Assembly (NCBI GenBank): GCA_015487555.1
Contig: WFPK01000025.1
Location: 1-64,000, forward strand
Source: Phycisphaerales bacterium
GTDB lineage: Bacteria > Planctomycetota > Phycisphaerae > Phycisphaerales > UBA1924
Direction of reading: 5' to 3'
DNA: 64,000 bases
In this document: piece after piece, positions 43,052-52,612 of the stretch
Numbering within the stretch: position 1 is the first letter of the stretch
Layout of the letters: every line of letters begins with the position of its first letter
The notes under the pieces: model-generated
The model's input: the letters and a program-made list of their open reading frames with translations, nothing else
What the model was told of the DNA's origin: nothing
Database searches by the model: none
Position numbers and translations under genes: made by a program

Positions 43052-43774
43052 TTACTCGTCTTCGCTTGCAGGCGTCTCGGCTGATTCCTCAGCTGGTTCT
43101 TGAGCGGGCTCAATTGCAGGCTCGGTGACAGGCTCTTGCGATTGAGGTTCGACATCGGGGAAAGGAAGCTCTTCAGGATATCCGAGTTTGATGCGCACGA
43201 GCTCGGTGATATCAACCCCTGCCGGCGGGGTCATCAGCGGGCGGGCGAGGATTTCCTGGGTGACGCCTGCGATGGTATTGGTCTGGACGAGCTCACCATC
43301 AGAACGGGTCGCAAAGACGAAGACGAATCCTTCTTGTGCTCCGATCTCGTTGGCTGCAGCGTAGATATCGGTGTAGGCCGAGGCGAGTTGCTGGGCGACC
43401 AGCACCTGGTAGGCGGCGCCGATCTGTTGCGATGCGTTGTCGTGCTGGGCGGAGATCGATTGGTACTGTTGATAGACGGTTGCCGCTTCGGGATCACCTT
43501 GCTGCATGGTCGAGAGTTTGGTTTCGAGCTCGGCGAGCTGGGCTTTGAATCCATCGAGCATCTCGTTGGACTTGGTGGTGAACTCGGTTCGGGCGTTGGC
43601 CGATTCTTCGGAGCTTAGCGCATGGTCGATGAGCTTGAAGACATCGACAAATGCAATATCGCCAGACTCGATCGCGGCGCGTTTGCCCGCATCGGCGGGC
43701 GAGACGAGCATCGTGATGAGGACGGCGGCCAGCACTAGGGTGCTCAGGGTGAGGATGTGGGTCACAGATTTCAT
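43052..43774 (-). CDS. OmpH/Skp family periplasmic chaperone-like protein
   Basis: A 240-residue exported protein with a signal peptide (LSTLVLAAVLITMLVSPADA) and the OmpH/Skp pattern: a short beta strand (GDIAFVDVFKLIDHALSS), a long coiled-coil hairpin (MLDGFKAQLAELETKLSTMQ, then QYQSISAQHDNASQQIGAAY) and a return strand (EGFVFVFATRSDGELVQTNT). The tail is rich in Glu and Pro (EPVTEPAIEPAQEPAEE), unlike classic Skp. Known members carry outer-membrane proteins across the periplasm. No bamA gene adjoins it. Confidence 0.85.
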   Translation of the reverse strand: MKSVTHILTLSTLVLAAVLITMLVSPADAGKRAAIESGDIAFVDVFKLIDHALSSEESANARTEFTTKSNEMLDGFKAQLAELETKLSTMQQGDPEAATVYQQYQSISAQHDNASQQIGAAYQVLVAQQLASAYTDIYAAANEIGAQEGFVFVFATRSDGELVQTNTIAGVTQEILARPLMTPPAGVDITELVRIKLGYPEELPFPDVEPQSQEPVTEPAIEPAQEPAEESAETPASEDE

Positions 43775-43913
43775 ATCTCGGTACTCCGTTTGGATGGAAA
43801 CTCGTGGGGGGGTATAGTTCGGTTACAACTGTACGGCCCGGATTCCTCCTCGTGTTCGCTGTGGGCATGAAAAATCGGTCGAACGGTCAAGAGATGCCCG
43901 ATTGGAGACCCTG

Positions 43914-45053
43914 ATGCGCGATCAACGCCTCGATAAACTCGCCGATGTGATTGTCAAATATTCAACCAAGATCAAAAAAGGCGATCTGGTGGCGATCAAT
44001 GCCGATCCCATCGCGATGCCGATGGTCGAGGCAACCTTCGAAGCCGTCCTCAAAGCCGGCGGGCACCCCTTCTGGCAGGTCCGTGGCGATTCGCTCGCCG
44101 ACATCTTCATGGAGCACGCCACCGACGAGCAACTCGATTTTCTCAACCCGATTGTGATGAACACAGTCGAGACCATTGATGTCCAGATCGGATTCTGGGC
44201 CGATACCAACACGAAGTCCCTCTCGCGGGTCGATCCCAAACGCGTCTCACGACAACGCGTCGCCAATACCCCGAAGATGACCCGGTTCATGAAACGCGCA
44301 GCCGACGGCGATCTCCGATGGTGCGGCACCCTCTACCCAACACTCGCCTCGGCACAAGATGCTGAGATGTCCCTGGCGCAGTATGAAAAGTTTGTCTTTG
44401 AAGCTGGGCTCTTGCACCTGCCCGATCCCGTCGCAGCATGGCAGGCGATTCATCAACGCCAACAAGGGGTGTGCGATTACCTGCAAACCAAGAACGAAAT
44501 CCATTTCAAAGCACCCGCCCGCGATGGACATGACGGCACGGATCTGCGCGTCAATGTCGATCACAGCAAGTCCATCTGGATCAACTGCTCAGGCGGCGAG
44601 AACTTCCCCGACGGCGAGGTCTTCTGTGGCCCGCAGGGGGCAGACGGGCATGTGAACTACACCTTCCCCGCGGTCTACAACGGGCGCGAAGTCGAAGGCG
44701 TACGATTGGAGTTCAAGGACAACCGCGTTGTCGATGCCAGTGCGACTAAGAACGAGGAGTTTTTGATTGCGATGCTCGATCAGGACGCTGGCGCTCGCAC
44801 CATGGGCGAGATCGCCATCGGGACCAACTACTCGATCAAGGAGTTCTCCAAGAACACCCTCTTCGATGAAAAAATCGGCGGGACTTTCCATGCTGCATGC
44901 GGGGCCGGGTATCCCGAATCGGGCTCGGACAATGAGTCGGCGCTGCACTGGGATATGGTCTGCGATCTGCGTACTGGCGGGACGATCTCAGCCGACGGCG
45001 AGGTCTTTCACAAGGATGGCAAGTTCCTCAAAGATAACTGGCCTGGCGAGTAA
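43914..45053 (+). CDS. M29 family (AmpS-type) aminopeptidase
   Basis: A 379-residue metallopeptidase. The start at 43914 is chosen because GGAG lies six bases upstream. The sequence has the M29 pattern: VIVKYSTKIKKGDLVAINAD, AVLKAGGHPFWQVRGDSLAD, then NCSGGENFPDGEVFCGPQGA with the metal-binding Glu, LGEIAIGTNYSIKEF-like (here MGEIAIGTNYSIKEFSKNTL) and EKIGGTFHAACGAGYPESGS. Metal ligands Glu and His are in the expected places (GENFPDGE, HWDMVCDL). Cytoplasmic peptide turnover is the likely role. Confidence 0.92.
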   Translation: MRDQRLDKLADVIVKYSTKIKKGDLVAINADPIAMPMVEATFEAVLKAGGHPFWQVRGDSLADIFMEHATDEQLDFLNPIVMNTVETIDVQIGFWADTNTKSLSRVDPKRVSRQRVANTPKMTRFMKRAADGDLRWCGTLYPTLASAQDAEMSLAQYEKFVFEAGLLHLPDPVAAWQAIHQRQQGVCDYLQTKNEIHFKAPARDGHDGTDLRVNVDHSKSIWINCSGGENFPDGEVFCGPQGADGHVNYTFPAVYNGREVEGVRLEFKDNRVVDASATKNEEFLIAMLDQDAGARTMGEIAIGTNYSIKEFSKNTLFDEKIGGTFHAACGAGYPESGSDNESALHWDMVCDLRTGGTISADGEVFHKDGKFLKDNWPGE

Positions 45054-45118
45054 ATCCACAGCGTCTTAGCATGGAAGAGCAAGCCGATGCTGCTGCATCA
45101 TTGCGGGCCCGACTTGAA

Positions 45119-47053
45119 TCAGGCAGCACGCCTGGGTTGGGCATGTGATGCGCGCCACTTTGCGACCAGATGAGCACAGGATTTGATGAGGGCGTCTTTG
45201 TTGATTGGTTTGGTCATGTATTCATCGCATCCAGCTGCGATGCAATGCTCGCGATCGCCATCGAGGGCGTGGGCGGTCAGGGCGATGATGGGGATGGTGA
45301 TGCCCTGTTCTCGGAGCTCAACGGTGGCGTGGTACCCATCGAGCACGGGCATCTGCATGTCCATGAGGATGAGGTCGAAGGGGGATTGGTTCTCGATGGC
45401 GTTGTTGATCGCGTCGATTGCTTGCTGACCATCATGTGCCTGCTCAATCGTAGCGCCGGTGCGTTTGAGGATATGTTCGAGGAGGACACGATTGTCTTTG
45501 GCATCATCGACGATGAGGAGTTTGATGGATTCGAGCGATGCCTGGGGCGATTGGGCATTGGCAGCGATATTCAGGGCAGGGCTTTGCTGGAGCGTTTCTT
45601 TGAGCCCGATGGTCAGGGTGAATGTGGAGCCTTGCCCTGGAGTGGATTCGACAGCGATATCGCCATTGAGCGCATGGGCGAGTTCCCGTGAGACGGTGAG
45701 TCCGAGTCCTGCGCCGCCGAAGGATCGGGTGAGGTTGTCGTCGGATTGGGTAAAGAGTTCGAATATGGATTGTTGATCTTCTGGTTTGATTCCAACGCCG
45801 GTGTCGGTGATTTTGATCTCAAGTGTTTGAGGGGTTGGCGTGTCGATAAGGGCGGCGGAGATGTCGATCCGTCCGGCATCTGTAAACTTGATGGCGTTGT
45901 CGATGAGGTTGTAGATGATCTGTTCGAGGCGTTTGGTGTCTGTCTCGATCTCGACGGGGCAAGACTGGTCGATATGCAAGTTGAGATCGAGTTGCTTGGC
46001 CTTGCTCAGAGGGTCGGCGTTGTTGCAGAGCCTCTCGAGGGTCTGGTGCAGGTTGCACTGCTCGGTGACGGTGCGGAGCTGTCCCGACTCGATCGCAGAC
46101 ATATCGAGCATGGTCTCGATGAGGTGGGTGAGCTGGGTGCTCGAATCGCAGATTGATTTGGTGAGCCTTGTACGCTCAGATTCAGAGAGCGATTCCTCCG
46201 CGAGGAGATCGGTGAATCCCACAATGGCGTTCATTGGTGTGCGAAACTCGTGTCCCATGTTCGAGAGCAGACGCCACCGGACCGCATCTGAACGGGCAGC
46301 CTGCTTGGTTGCCTTGTCGAGCTCTTGGAGCTGGCGTCGGATGATGAGGAAGGTTGGTTCGATGATAAAGAGGATATTGGCCGCCAGGACACCCAGGAGA
46401 ATAATCATCCCAAGTCTGGCGTAGGCGATGCTCTGGTCGATCTCGGATTCGTATTTCTGCTCCTCGAGCGAGACAATTTTCTCGATCCCCGGGAGGAGGG
46501 CCGCGTGGGCTTGTGCGATTTCATCCTTGGCTGCGGTGACACGATCGAGGGTAAGCTGGTCGATATAAGGCGATCTGCGAATGATGCTGATGGTCAGTTT
46601 GTTGAGTTCCACCGCTGCTTTGATCATGCTCTGGTAAGGCAATGCAATGTCGGCGAGTACCGCTTGCTCTGCTTCGGTATGCGCTTGATTGGCACCGGAT
46701 TGATGGACAAACTCAGTGAGGAAGAGGTGGGTTTCTTGGATATCCTGCGTGGATTGCTGGAGGTCACCCAAGGCGGGTTCGAGGGCATCCCAGTGCTGGA
46801 TTTGGATTGCATGGTCGATGGTGATGGCATCGGTGAGGATTTGTTGGGCGAGCAATCGTTGTTTGCTGGTGATACTGATTTTGGTTGCGGTGGTGGCATC
46901 GAGGACCGAGATGACACTGATGACCATCATCGCAGCCAAGACCGCAACAAAGGCGGCAGATCCGATGGCGAGCTTGCGGAATCGGGTGATGCTTCGGAGT
47001 ATCTGATTGCTGTTGGGTTCGCTCACCGAGGAGTTCCTGTGCTTTGAGATCAT
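45119..47053 (-). CDS. membrane hybrid histidine kinase with C-terminal receiver
   Basis: A 644-residue signalling protein. Two membrane helices (AIGSAAFVAVLAAMMVISVI and LGMIILLGVLAANILFIIEP) flank a helical sensor domain of about 160 residues resembling the PilJ/type IV pili MCP N-terminal bundle (ISITSKQRLLAQQILTDAIT). The kinase core follows: H-box NMGHEFRTPMNAIVGFTDLL, N-box YNLIDNAIKFTDAGRIDIS, G-boxes ITDTGVGIKPEDQQSIF and FGGAGLGLTVSRELAHAL. Then comes a complete receiver: LLIVDDAKDNRVLLEHIL, acceptor Asp in LILMDMQMPVLDGYHA and Lys in YMTKPINKDAL. It lies next to two PilZ proteins on the same strand. Confidence 0.93.
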   Translation of the reverse strand: MISKHRNSSVSEPNSNQILRSITRFRKLAIGSAAFVAVLAAMMVISVISVLDATTATKISITSKQRLLAQQILTDAITIDHAIQIQHWDALEPALGDLQQSTQDIQETHLFLTEFVHQSGANQAHTEAEQAVLADIALPYQSMIKAAVELNKLTISIIRRSPYIDQLTLDRVTAAKDEIAQAHAALLPGIEKIVSLEEQKYESEIDQSIAYARLGMIILLGVLAANILFIIEPTFLIIRRQLQELDKATKQAARSDAVRWRLLSNMGHEFRTPMNAIVGFTDLLAEESLSESERTRLTKSICDSSTQLTHLIETMLDMSAIESGQLRTVTEQCNLHQTLERLCNNADPLSKAKQLDLNLHIDQSCPVEIETDTKRLEQIIYNLIDNAIKFTDAGRIDISAALIDTPTPQTLEIKITDTGVGIKPEDQQSIFELFTQSDDNLTRSFGGAGLGLTVSRELAHALNGDIAVESTPGQGSTFTLTIGLKETLQQSPALNIAANAQSPQASLESIKLLIVDDAKDNRVLLEHILKRTGATIEQAHDGQQAIDAINNAIENQSPFDLILMDMQMPVLDGYHATVELREQGITIPIIALTAHALDGDREHCIAAGCDEYMTKPINKDALIKSCAHLVAKWRASHAQPRRAA

Positions 47054-47143
47054 CTAAAACCGTGTCGATGTTGCCCAGTATCGGCCAGATAGAGATTGGG
47101 CTGAAGTTCAAGTGCTTATGCAGGCTTGGGTTATGGCGGTGAT

Positions 47144-48235
47144 TCAGGCGGCCTGCTTGGTGCTTTTGCAGAGGGTCATGATGGATTTGAGCTCTTTGTC
47201 AAACTGATGCAAATCACCCGAAGCAGCGATTTTTTCCCCGACTTGCAAGGTGAGGTCGCGGAGTTCTTTCATACCCAACAGCGGGGCAAGCGAGCGGATT
47301 TTGGTGCAGGTGCCGTAGACTTTGATCGGATCATCAGAATGGATTTGCTGCTCGAGGAGAATGCCAAGCTTTGTAAGCTCTGTGCATATGGATTTGACGG
47401 TATCAATATCGACCCCCGAGCGGAGTGCTTCGAGCGTGTCTTGAGACCACTTGGTGAGGAGAAACTCGCCCAAGGCGCACATGACCGATTTCTCGGTCAG
47501 TGGCGTAGACAAGAACATGTCGGCATTTGAGAGTCTGATTTGCTGTTTGGTCAGCTCATCCTCTGCCTGACCTGCAAGAATAATCGGGTTGTGATAGTTG
47601 TTTTCGCGGAGGTATTTGGTGAACTCCGGGCCCGTCATATCCTCGAGATCAAGACACAAAAAGAGAAGTGCATATTGGTCGGCACCCTTCTCAAGCACTT
47701 CTTTGGCAGACTTGACGAACCCGAAGTTCATGTTGGTGTTGATAAGGTATTCGCGAAGAAATGGCACGACAGTTTCATCGGTGCCAACGAAGAGCACTTT
47801 TCCATTGAGTTGTTCGGGGTCGACGATTTCAAGCGAAGAAATGGAGTTGTTGATATCTGGGCGGACAAACTCCTGAACGATGATTTCTCGATCGAACTCG
47901 ATCCCGATTTCGTGGACGACGCCGCCTCGATGTGAGCATCGGCAGACTTTTCCCGAGACCCTCGAGACCGACCCGTCTGTCCGTCGGAGCCGGGCAGTGA
48001 TCCGGGTGTCAGTGTAGACAAAGCTCGCATGGAGCACGGACATCCCCCCGCGGGAGATGTTGCGCGTTGCGACGGTAATGTCTTTACGGGATCGATCCGC
48101 AGCTTCGAGCGTGAGCAGGAGGTAAGGGTCGAGGTATTCAAGGCGGGTATAGATACGATCGGCGGGGATATCGGTCGTTTTGGAAGCGATCTCGTCGAGC
48201 TTCGAGAGCAGCTGCTTGTAGACCGGATCGCTCAT
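47144..48235 (-). CDS. PilZ protein with degenerate receiver and HPt-like parts (1 of 2)
   Basis: A 363-residue protein starting MSDPVYKQLLSKLDEIASKT. Residues about 25-140 are PilZ-like (ITVATRNISRGGMSVLHASF, then GGVVHEIGIEFD). Residues about 145-260 look like a receiver (NGKVLFVGTDETVVPFLREY, YALLFLCLDLEDMTGPEFTK, ADMFLSTPLTEKSV), but the acidic pair, the acceptor Asp (Cys by alignment) and the Lys (Thr) are all lost. The C-terminal 100 residues resemble HPt (CTKIRSLAPLLGMKELRDLT) without the phospho-His. So it probably works by binding rather than phosphotransfer. Confidence 0.8.
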   Translation of the reverse strand: MSDPVYKQLLSKLDEIASKTTDIPADRIYTRLEYLDPYLLLTLEAADRSRKDITVATRNISRGGMSVLHASFVYTDTRITARLRRTDGSVSRVSGKVCRCSHRGGVVHEIGIEFDREIIVQEFVRPDINNSISSLEIVDPEQLNGKVLFVGTDETVVPFLREYLINTNMNFGFVKSAKEVLEKGADQYALLFLCLDLEDMTGPEFTKYLRENNYHNPIILAGQAEDELTKQQIRLSNADMFLSTPLTEKSVMCALGEFLLTKWSQDTLEALRSGVDIDTVKSICTELTKLGILLEQQIHSDDPIKVYGTCTKIRSLAPLLGMKELRDLTLQVGEKIAASGDLHQFDKELKSIMTLCKSTKQAA

Positions 48236-48413
48236 TCCAAGCGTGTTTCGTTTGTTAGGCAGGCAGGGTTTGGGAGATCGGCTTCTCATGCAATGCACGA
48301 TGGATCGGGCGATTGGCATTGGGAGTTGAGGGGTTGATGGCGCATTGAGGCACCGATTGCATCATCTGGCAATCGGTGGTTTGGGTGGTTCGGATTGGCA
48401 GGGTTATCGGGGG

Positions 48414-49547
48414 TTAGGCAGCGGGTCTGGCTTTGATTCTTCGGCAGGCAACGATGAGTGCTCGGATTTGAGATGAGGCGCCCTTGAGATCGCCAGTATC
48501 GAGCTTCTTCTCGGCTGCGATGGCAAGCTCGGAGATGGATTCAAATCCCAAAGGCGAAGCGGTACCCGAGAGGGCCCGGCAAGTTTCGATGCTGCTCTGG
48601 AGATCATCGTTCTGCATCGCCTTCTCAAGCCCGAGCGCCATCTTGGGGATGGCGGTGAGGAACTTGTTGAGCAACGAGTATGCGGGATCATCTTTGGTGA
48701 GCGTGGTGTAGAGCGGCCCCCCATCGCCATCGGCGTGGAGGAACTCTGCCAATGCCTGGAGGAGGCGTTCGCTGGAGATCGGCTTTGAGAGGATGCCCGA
48801 TGCGTCGGCGTCTCGGATGGTGTCAAGGATCGTTTCCGATTTGTCCGAGGTCATAATAATCACAGGCATATCCGCGCCTTGAGATCGCAGGGCCTTGACG
48901 AGATCGGCGCCCGACTCTTCGCCAAGATGAAAATCGGAGATCACCAGATCACATCCCTTAGAAGCCCTCTTTACAGCCGATTCGATGGTGTTGGCATAGG
49001 TGAGCATAAGCCCGGTTTCTTCGAGGAAGACGAAGATGATGTCTCGATCGAGTTCAGTGGGCGTGACGACCAGGACCGAACCATGGAGATGCTTGGGCTC
49101 GACACGCTCGAGTGAATACGCCTCGTTGAGCGGGTCGAGCCCCAAGAGGTCCTTGGTAGAAATCTGTTCATCAAAGGCAATCCCGACCTCGTGCACACGC
49201 CCGGTGATATGAGCGCACCGGATAACCTTCGCAGGGATACCCTGTGATTTGCCGCCCGGGATTTGAAGCACAACCTCGCACGGGCTTCCGGTGTGGATAT
49301 AAGTCGAGTGGAGGATGGAGATGCCGCCTCGAGAGATGTTTCGCGTGGCGACGGGTAAAGAAATCTTTGATCCGGTGGCGTGCTCGAGGATGAGATCAAC
49401 CGCGCTGAGCCGATATGTCCATCGGACGAACTCGCGATCGGGATGGGCCGTCTTGGTTTGCGAGTGATCGAACTGTTCAAGGAGTTTCTGGAGATCGTGC
49501 TGGGCAAGGCGGAGGGTATTGAGCTTGTTGTTGGGGTCGCTGGCCAT
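48414..49547 (-). CDS. PilZ protein with receiver-like and HPt-like parts (2 of 2)
   Basis: A 377-residue paralogue of the next gene, with the same three-part plan. PilZ: LPVATRNISRGGISILHSTY and HITGRVHEVGIAFDEQISTK. Receiver: SVLVVTPTELDRDIIFVFLE, with an Asp kept in CDLVISDFHLGEESGADLV and Lys in GILSKPISSERLLQAL, but no acidic pair after the first strand. HPt-like end: IETCRALSGTASPLGFESIS, where the usual AHxLKG reads CRALSG, so the phospho-His is missing. The start at 49547 (MASDPNN) matches MSDP of the paralogue; ATG 49559 is an alternative. About 180 bp separate the two genes. Confidence 0.8.
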   Translation of the reverse strand: MASDPNNKLNTLRLAQHDLQKLLEQFDHSQTKTAHPDREFVRWTYRLSAVDLILEHATGSKISLPVATRNISRGGISILHSTYIHTGSPCEVVLQIPGGKSQGIPAKVIRCAHITGRVHEVGIAFDEQISTKDLLGLDPLNEAYSLERVEPKHLHGSVLVVTPTELDRDIIFVFLEETGLMLTYANTIESAVKRASKGCDLVISDFHLGEESGADLVKALRSQGADMPVIIMTSDKSETILDTIRDADASGILSKPISSERLLQALAEFLHADGDGGPLYTTLTKDDPAYSLLNKFLTAIPKMALGLEKAMQNDDLQSSIETCRALSGTASPLGFESISELAIAAEKKLDTGDLKGASSQIRALIVACRRIKARPAA

Positions 49548-49951
49548 AAAAGTTTCCATCGAGAGATGATGTGCGAACGGATGGGCTTTTTCTGGCGGGG
49601 ATATCGTTACCAAAGGATGTCGGCTTAGACGCAGGCAGGATATGCGACAGGAATGTGTTGATGCGCCCAAAAACAACCCAAAGCTGGGGCATCGCGCGGT
49701 TGAGAAGCTTTGGAATCGGTGGGCTTCCTAGGGCGTGTCTGACGGCTCAAAGACATCCCATCGGGTGCCACGACTCGCCGTCTTGGGTGCAGTCGTGCTT
49801 TGGTTTCTCCGCCATCAAAGAACACGACTGCGCCCTTCGGGCGAGTCGTGGCACCCAGATTCGGATTGATAAACGAGCCGTCAGACACGATCGAGGCGGG
49901 CTTCCTCCAGGTGGGTTTTCCGGGCGGGAAGCTTGGGGGATGCCGAGCCGA
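49548..49951. other. intergenic region with palindromic element
   Basis: This gap of about 400 bp lies between the PilZ gene start and the gyrB stop; both genes read leftward. It holds the palindromic element at 49735-49888 and, presumably between 49560 and 49730, the promoter of the PilZ gene. No gene is supported. Confidence 0.6.
49735..49888. repeat. twin-hairpin palindromic element, copy 2
   Basis: A 154-bp element with perfect 14-bp terminal inverted repeats (GTGTCTGACGGCTC at 49735-49748 and GAGCCGTCAGACAC at 49875-49888). A 17-bp inner arm (GGGTGCCACGACTCGCC at 49763-49779) is inverted at 49840-49856. Each half folds alone as well, CACGACT/AGTCGTG occurring in both halves. Outer sequence and layout match copy 1 at 27.8 kb. 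No ORF content of note. A MITE-like or structured-RNA element would both fit. Confidence 0.9.
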
Positions 49952-52612
49952 TCAGACATCGAGATTCTTGACTTCGAGGGCGTGGTCTTCGATATACTTC
50001 CTTCGAGGCTCGACATGCTCGCCCATCAAGAGCGAGAACAGGTTGTCCGCTTCGCCTGCCTGATCCCACTGGACGCGGAACATCGAGCGGACCTCGTGGT
50101 CCATCGTGGTCTCCCAGAGCTGGATCGCATCCATCTCGCCCAATCCCTTGAATCGCTTGACTTCCATGCCTCGGCGTCCGATCTCATGAAGAGCACTGAG
50201 AATGGCAGGGATATTTTCTGCTTCGACAATTTTCGAACTTGCTGTTGAAACGGTTTCGTTTTCATCGTTTGGGATGTCGAGCTTGGTGCTCTTGCCAGTC
50301 TTGGTCGTGCTCCAGGCGAACCGGGCGGGCATCTTGTCGCCAGTGATCGACTCTTCCTGAACCAGGGCATAATCATTGATGTCGATGCCCAGCTCGGTAA
50401 GCTCGGCGAAGATGACAGCGAGTTCGCGGTTTTCATGGAGCTCGCGGACGGTGGCAACAGGGGCATTGATCTCGGCGATGGCATCAGATTCGGAAGGGGC
50501 GCCCGGGAGCTCGATCCCTTCGATGGCATCCTCTTCGATGTCGTCGGAATGACGCCAGTTGTTCTGGGCGATGACTTCCAACGCTTCGGTCTCTGACCAC
50601 GCGTATTGGCTCGTAGCCTGTGTCGCCACGATGTGGGTCGGAAGGACGCCATCGCGGCGGGCTTCGAGCAGATCGACAAACTTGGTGCCCCGACGCTCTG
50701 CAACTTCAACAAGCTCACCCAGACGCGAGATGGCGCGAACAAGCCGCTTTGCATCGTTGCCCGTGATCTCGGCGATGGTTTCAGGTTGATCGCCGATGCG
50801 GGTGTTGTCGATATCGCGGATGAGCAGCGACGAGCCTTCGAGCCCAAGCTCGGTCAGCACCGCGTCGAGCTTGCCCTCGTTGAGCACATACTGCGACTTC
50901 TTGCCTTTGATAATCTGATACAACGGCGGCTGGGCGATGTAGATATGCCCGCGCCGGAGTAACTCGTTCATATGACGGAAAAAGAAAGTCAACAACAAGG
51001 TCCGGATGTGCGACCCGTCGACATCGGCGTCGGTCATGATGATAATCTTGCCGTACCGGAGTTTGGAGATATCGAAATCGCCTCCGATGCCGCAGCGGAG
51101 CGCGCCGATGAGTGTGCGGATTTCTTCAAAGCCCAGCACCTTGTCGATGCGTGCGCGTTCGACATTGAGAATCTTCCCCTTGAGCGGCAAGATCGCCTGC
51201 GTTTCGACATCGCGCCCCTGGGTCGCTGATCCACCCGCCGAGTCGCCTTCGACAATGAAGAGTTCTGCGCGGTCGAGGTCCTTGGTTTTGCAATCGCGGA
51301 GCTTGTGAGGCATCGAGCCTGAATCGAGGGCGGTTTTGCGCCGGGTGAGCTCGCGGGCTTTGCGGGCAGCTTCGCGGGCCTGGGCAGCGACGATGCCCTT
51401 CAAACACAGCTTTTTGGCTTCGGCGGGGTGTTCTTCGAGCCAGTTGTTGAGGGCTTCTTGAACGGTGCCCGAGACAAAGGATTCGATCTCTGGGTTGAGG
51501 AGTTTCTCTTTGGGCTGATTGTTGAACTGGGGGTCGGGGAGTTTGACCGAGACGATGGCGATCAAGCCTTCGCGCAGGTCATCGCCCGATGGGTTGGGGT
51601 CTTTGTCTTTGAGGAACCCGAGTCGGCGGGCGTAGCTGTTGAGTGTGCGGGTGAGTGCGGTTTTGAATCCTTGCCCGTGTGTTCCCCCGTCGGCGTTGTT
51701 GATGTTGTTGGCGAAGGTGAGGAGGTTTTCGGAGTACCCATCGTGGTATTGGAGCGCGATCTCGCAGAGCATGTTCTCTTCAGCGATTTCATTGCGGAGG
51801 AAGATCGGCGAGGAGATCGCGGTCTTGCCCTTCATGAGGTGGACAACATATTCGAGGAGCCCGTTGTCGGCCTTGAATGAATCGTGCTTGATTTTGCCAT
51901 CGGCACCGACGCGTTCGTCGGTGAGGCGGATCGCGACGCCGGGGTTGAGGTAGGCCAGTTCGCGGAGTCGATGGGCCAAGACAGTGTAGTCGAAGGTGAC
52001 ATCTTCGAAGATTTCGGTGTCGGGCTTGAAGACGATGGTGGTGCCGGTTGCGCGGGTGGCATTCTCGGGGATTTTGCCGACATCGTAGAGCGGTTTGGTG
52101 ACGACGCCTCGCTCGAAGGCGATGGCTTTGATCTCGCCGTCGCGCCAGACCTCTGCTTCGAGCATGGACGAGAGGGCATTGACACACGAGACGCCCACGC
52201 CGTGAAGACCGCCCGAGACTTTGTATGCCGAGTCTTCTTGTTGGAACTTTCCGCCGGCGTGAAGTTTGGTGAGGACGACTTCGATGGCGGGTTTGCCGTT
52301 GATTGTGGGGTCGTCGTTGTTGGTGACGGGGTCGGTGGGGATTCCTCGTCCGTCGTCGGTGACTTTGATTGAGCCGTCGGCTTGGATGGTGACGGAGACA
52401 AAGGTGGCAAAGCCGGCCATAGCCTCGTCGATGGAGTTATCGACGACTTCGTAGACGAGGTGGTGGAGGGCACCGAGTCCTGTGCCTCCGATGTACATGC
52501 CGGGTCGCTTGCGGACCGCTTCGAGTCCTTCGAGGACCTTGATCTGGTCCGAGGAGTACTCGGTGTTGGGGGCGGATTGTGAAACGGGATTGGTGTCTTG
52601 TTGTTCGGTCAT
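49952..52612 (-). CDS. gyrB: DNA gyrase subunit B
   Basis: ATPase subunit of DNA gyrase, which introduces negative supercoils. The start at 52612 (MTEQQDTNPVSQSA) gives 886 residues. Motifs: VLEGLEAVRKRPGMYIGGTG, VYEVVDNSIDEAMAG, DDGRGIPTDP and GGLHGVGVSCVNAL for the GHKL ATPase; LFIVEGDSAGGSATQGRD and IMTDADVDGSHIRTLLLTFF for Toprim; and the C-terminal FKGLGEMDAIQLWETTMDHE, then DNLFSLLMGEHVEPRR. There is an extra stretch of about 100 residues (from HSDDIEEDAIEGIELPGAPS to ALHEIGRRGMEVKR) after Toprim, more than in E. coli-type or short GyrB. gyrA is not in the window. Confidence 0.95.
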   Translation of the reverse strand: MTEQQDTNPVSQSAPNTEYSSDQIKVLEGLEAVRKRPGMYIGGTGLGALHHLVYEVVDNSIDEAMAGFATFVSVTIQADGSIKVTDDGRGIPTDPVTNNDDPTINGKPAIEVVLTKLHAGGKFQQEDSAYKVSGGLHGVGVSCVNALSSMLEAEVWRDGEIKAIAFERGVVTKPLYDVGKIPENATRATGTTIVFKPDTEIFEDVTFDYTVLAHRLRELAYLNPGVAIRLTDERVGADGKIKHDSFKADNGLLEYVVHLMKGKTAISSPIFLRNEIAEENMLCEIALQYHDGYSENLLTFANNINNADGGTHGQGFKTALTRTLNSYARRLGFLKDKDPNPSGDDLREGLIAIVSVKLPDPQFNNQPKEKLLNPEIESFVSGTVQEALNNWLEEHPAEAKKLCLKGIVAAQAREAARKARELTRRKTALDSGSMPHKLRDCKTKDLDRAELFIVEGDSAGGSATQGRDVETQAILPLKGKILNVERARIDKVLGFEEIRTLIGALRCGIGGDFDISKLRYGKIIIMTDADVDGSHIRTLLLTFFFRHMNELLRRGHIYIAQPPLYQIIKGKKSQYVLNEGKLDAVLTELGLEGSSLLIRDIDNTRIGDQPETIAEITGNDAKRLVRAISRLGELVEVAERRGTKFVDLLEARRDGVLPTHIVATQATSQYAWSETEALEVIAQNNWRHSDDIEEDAIEGIELPGAPSESDAIAEINAPVATVRELHENRELAVIFAELTELGIDINDYALVQEESITGDKMPARFAWSTTKTGKSTKLDIPNDENETVSTASSKIVEAENIPAILSALHEIGRRGMEVKRFKGLGEMDAIQLWETTMDHEVRSMFRVQWDQAGEADNLFSLLMGEHVEPRRKYIEDHALEVKNLDV

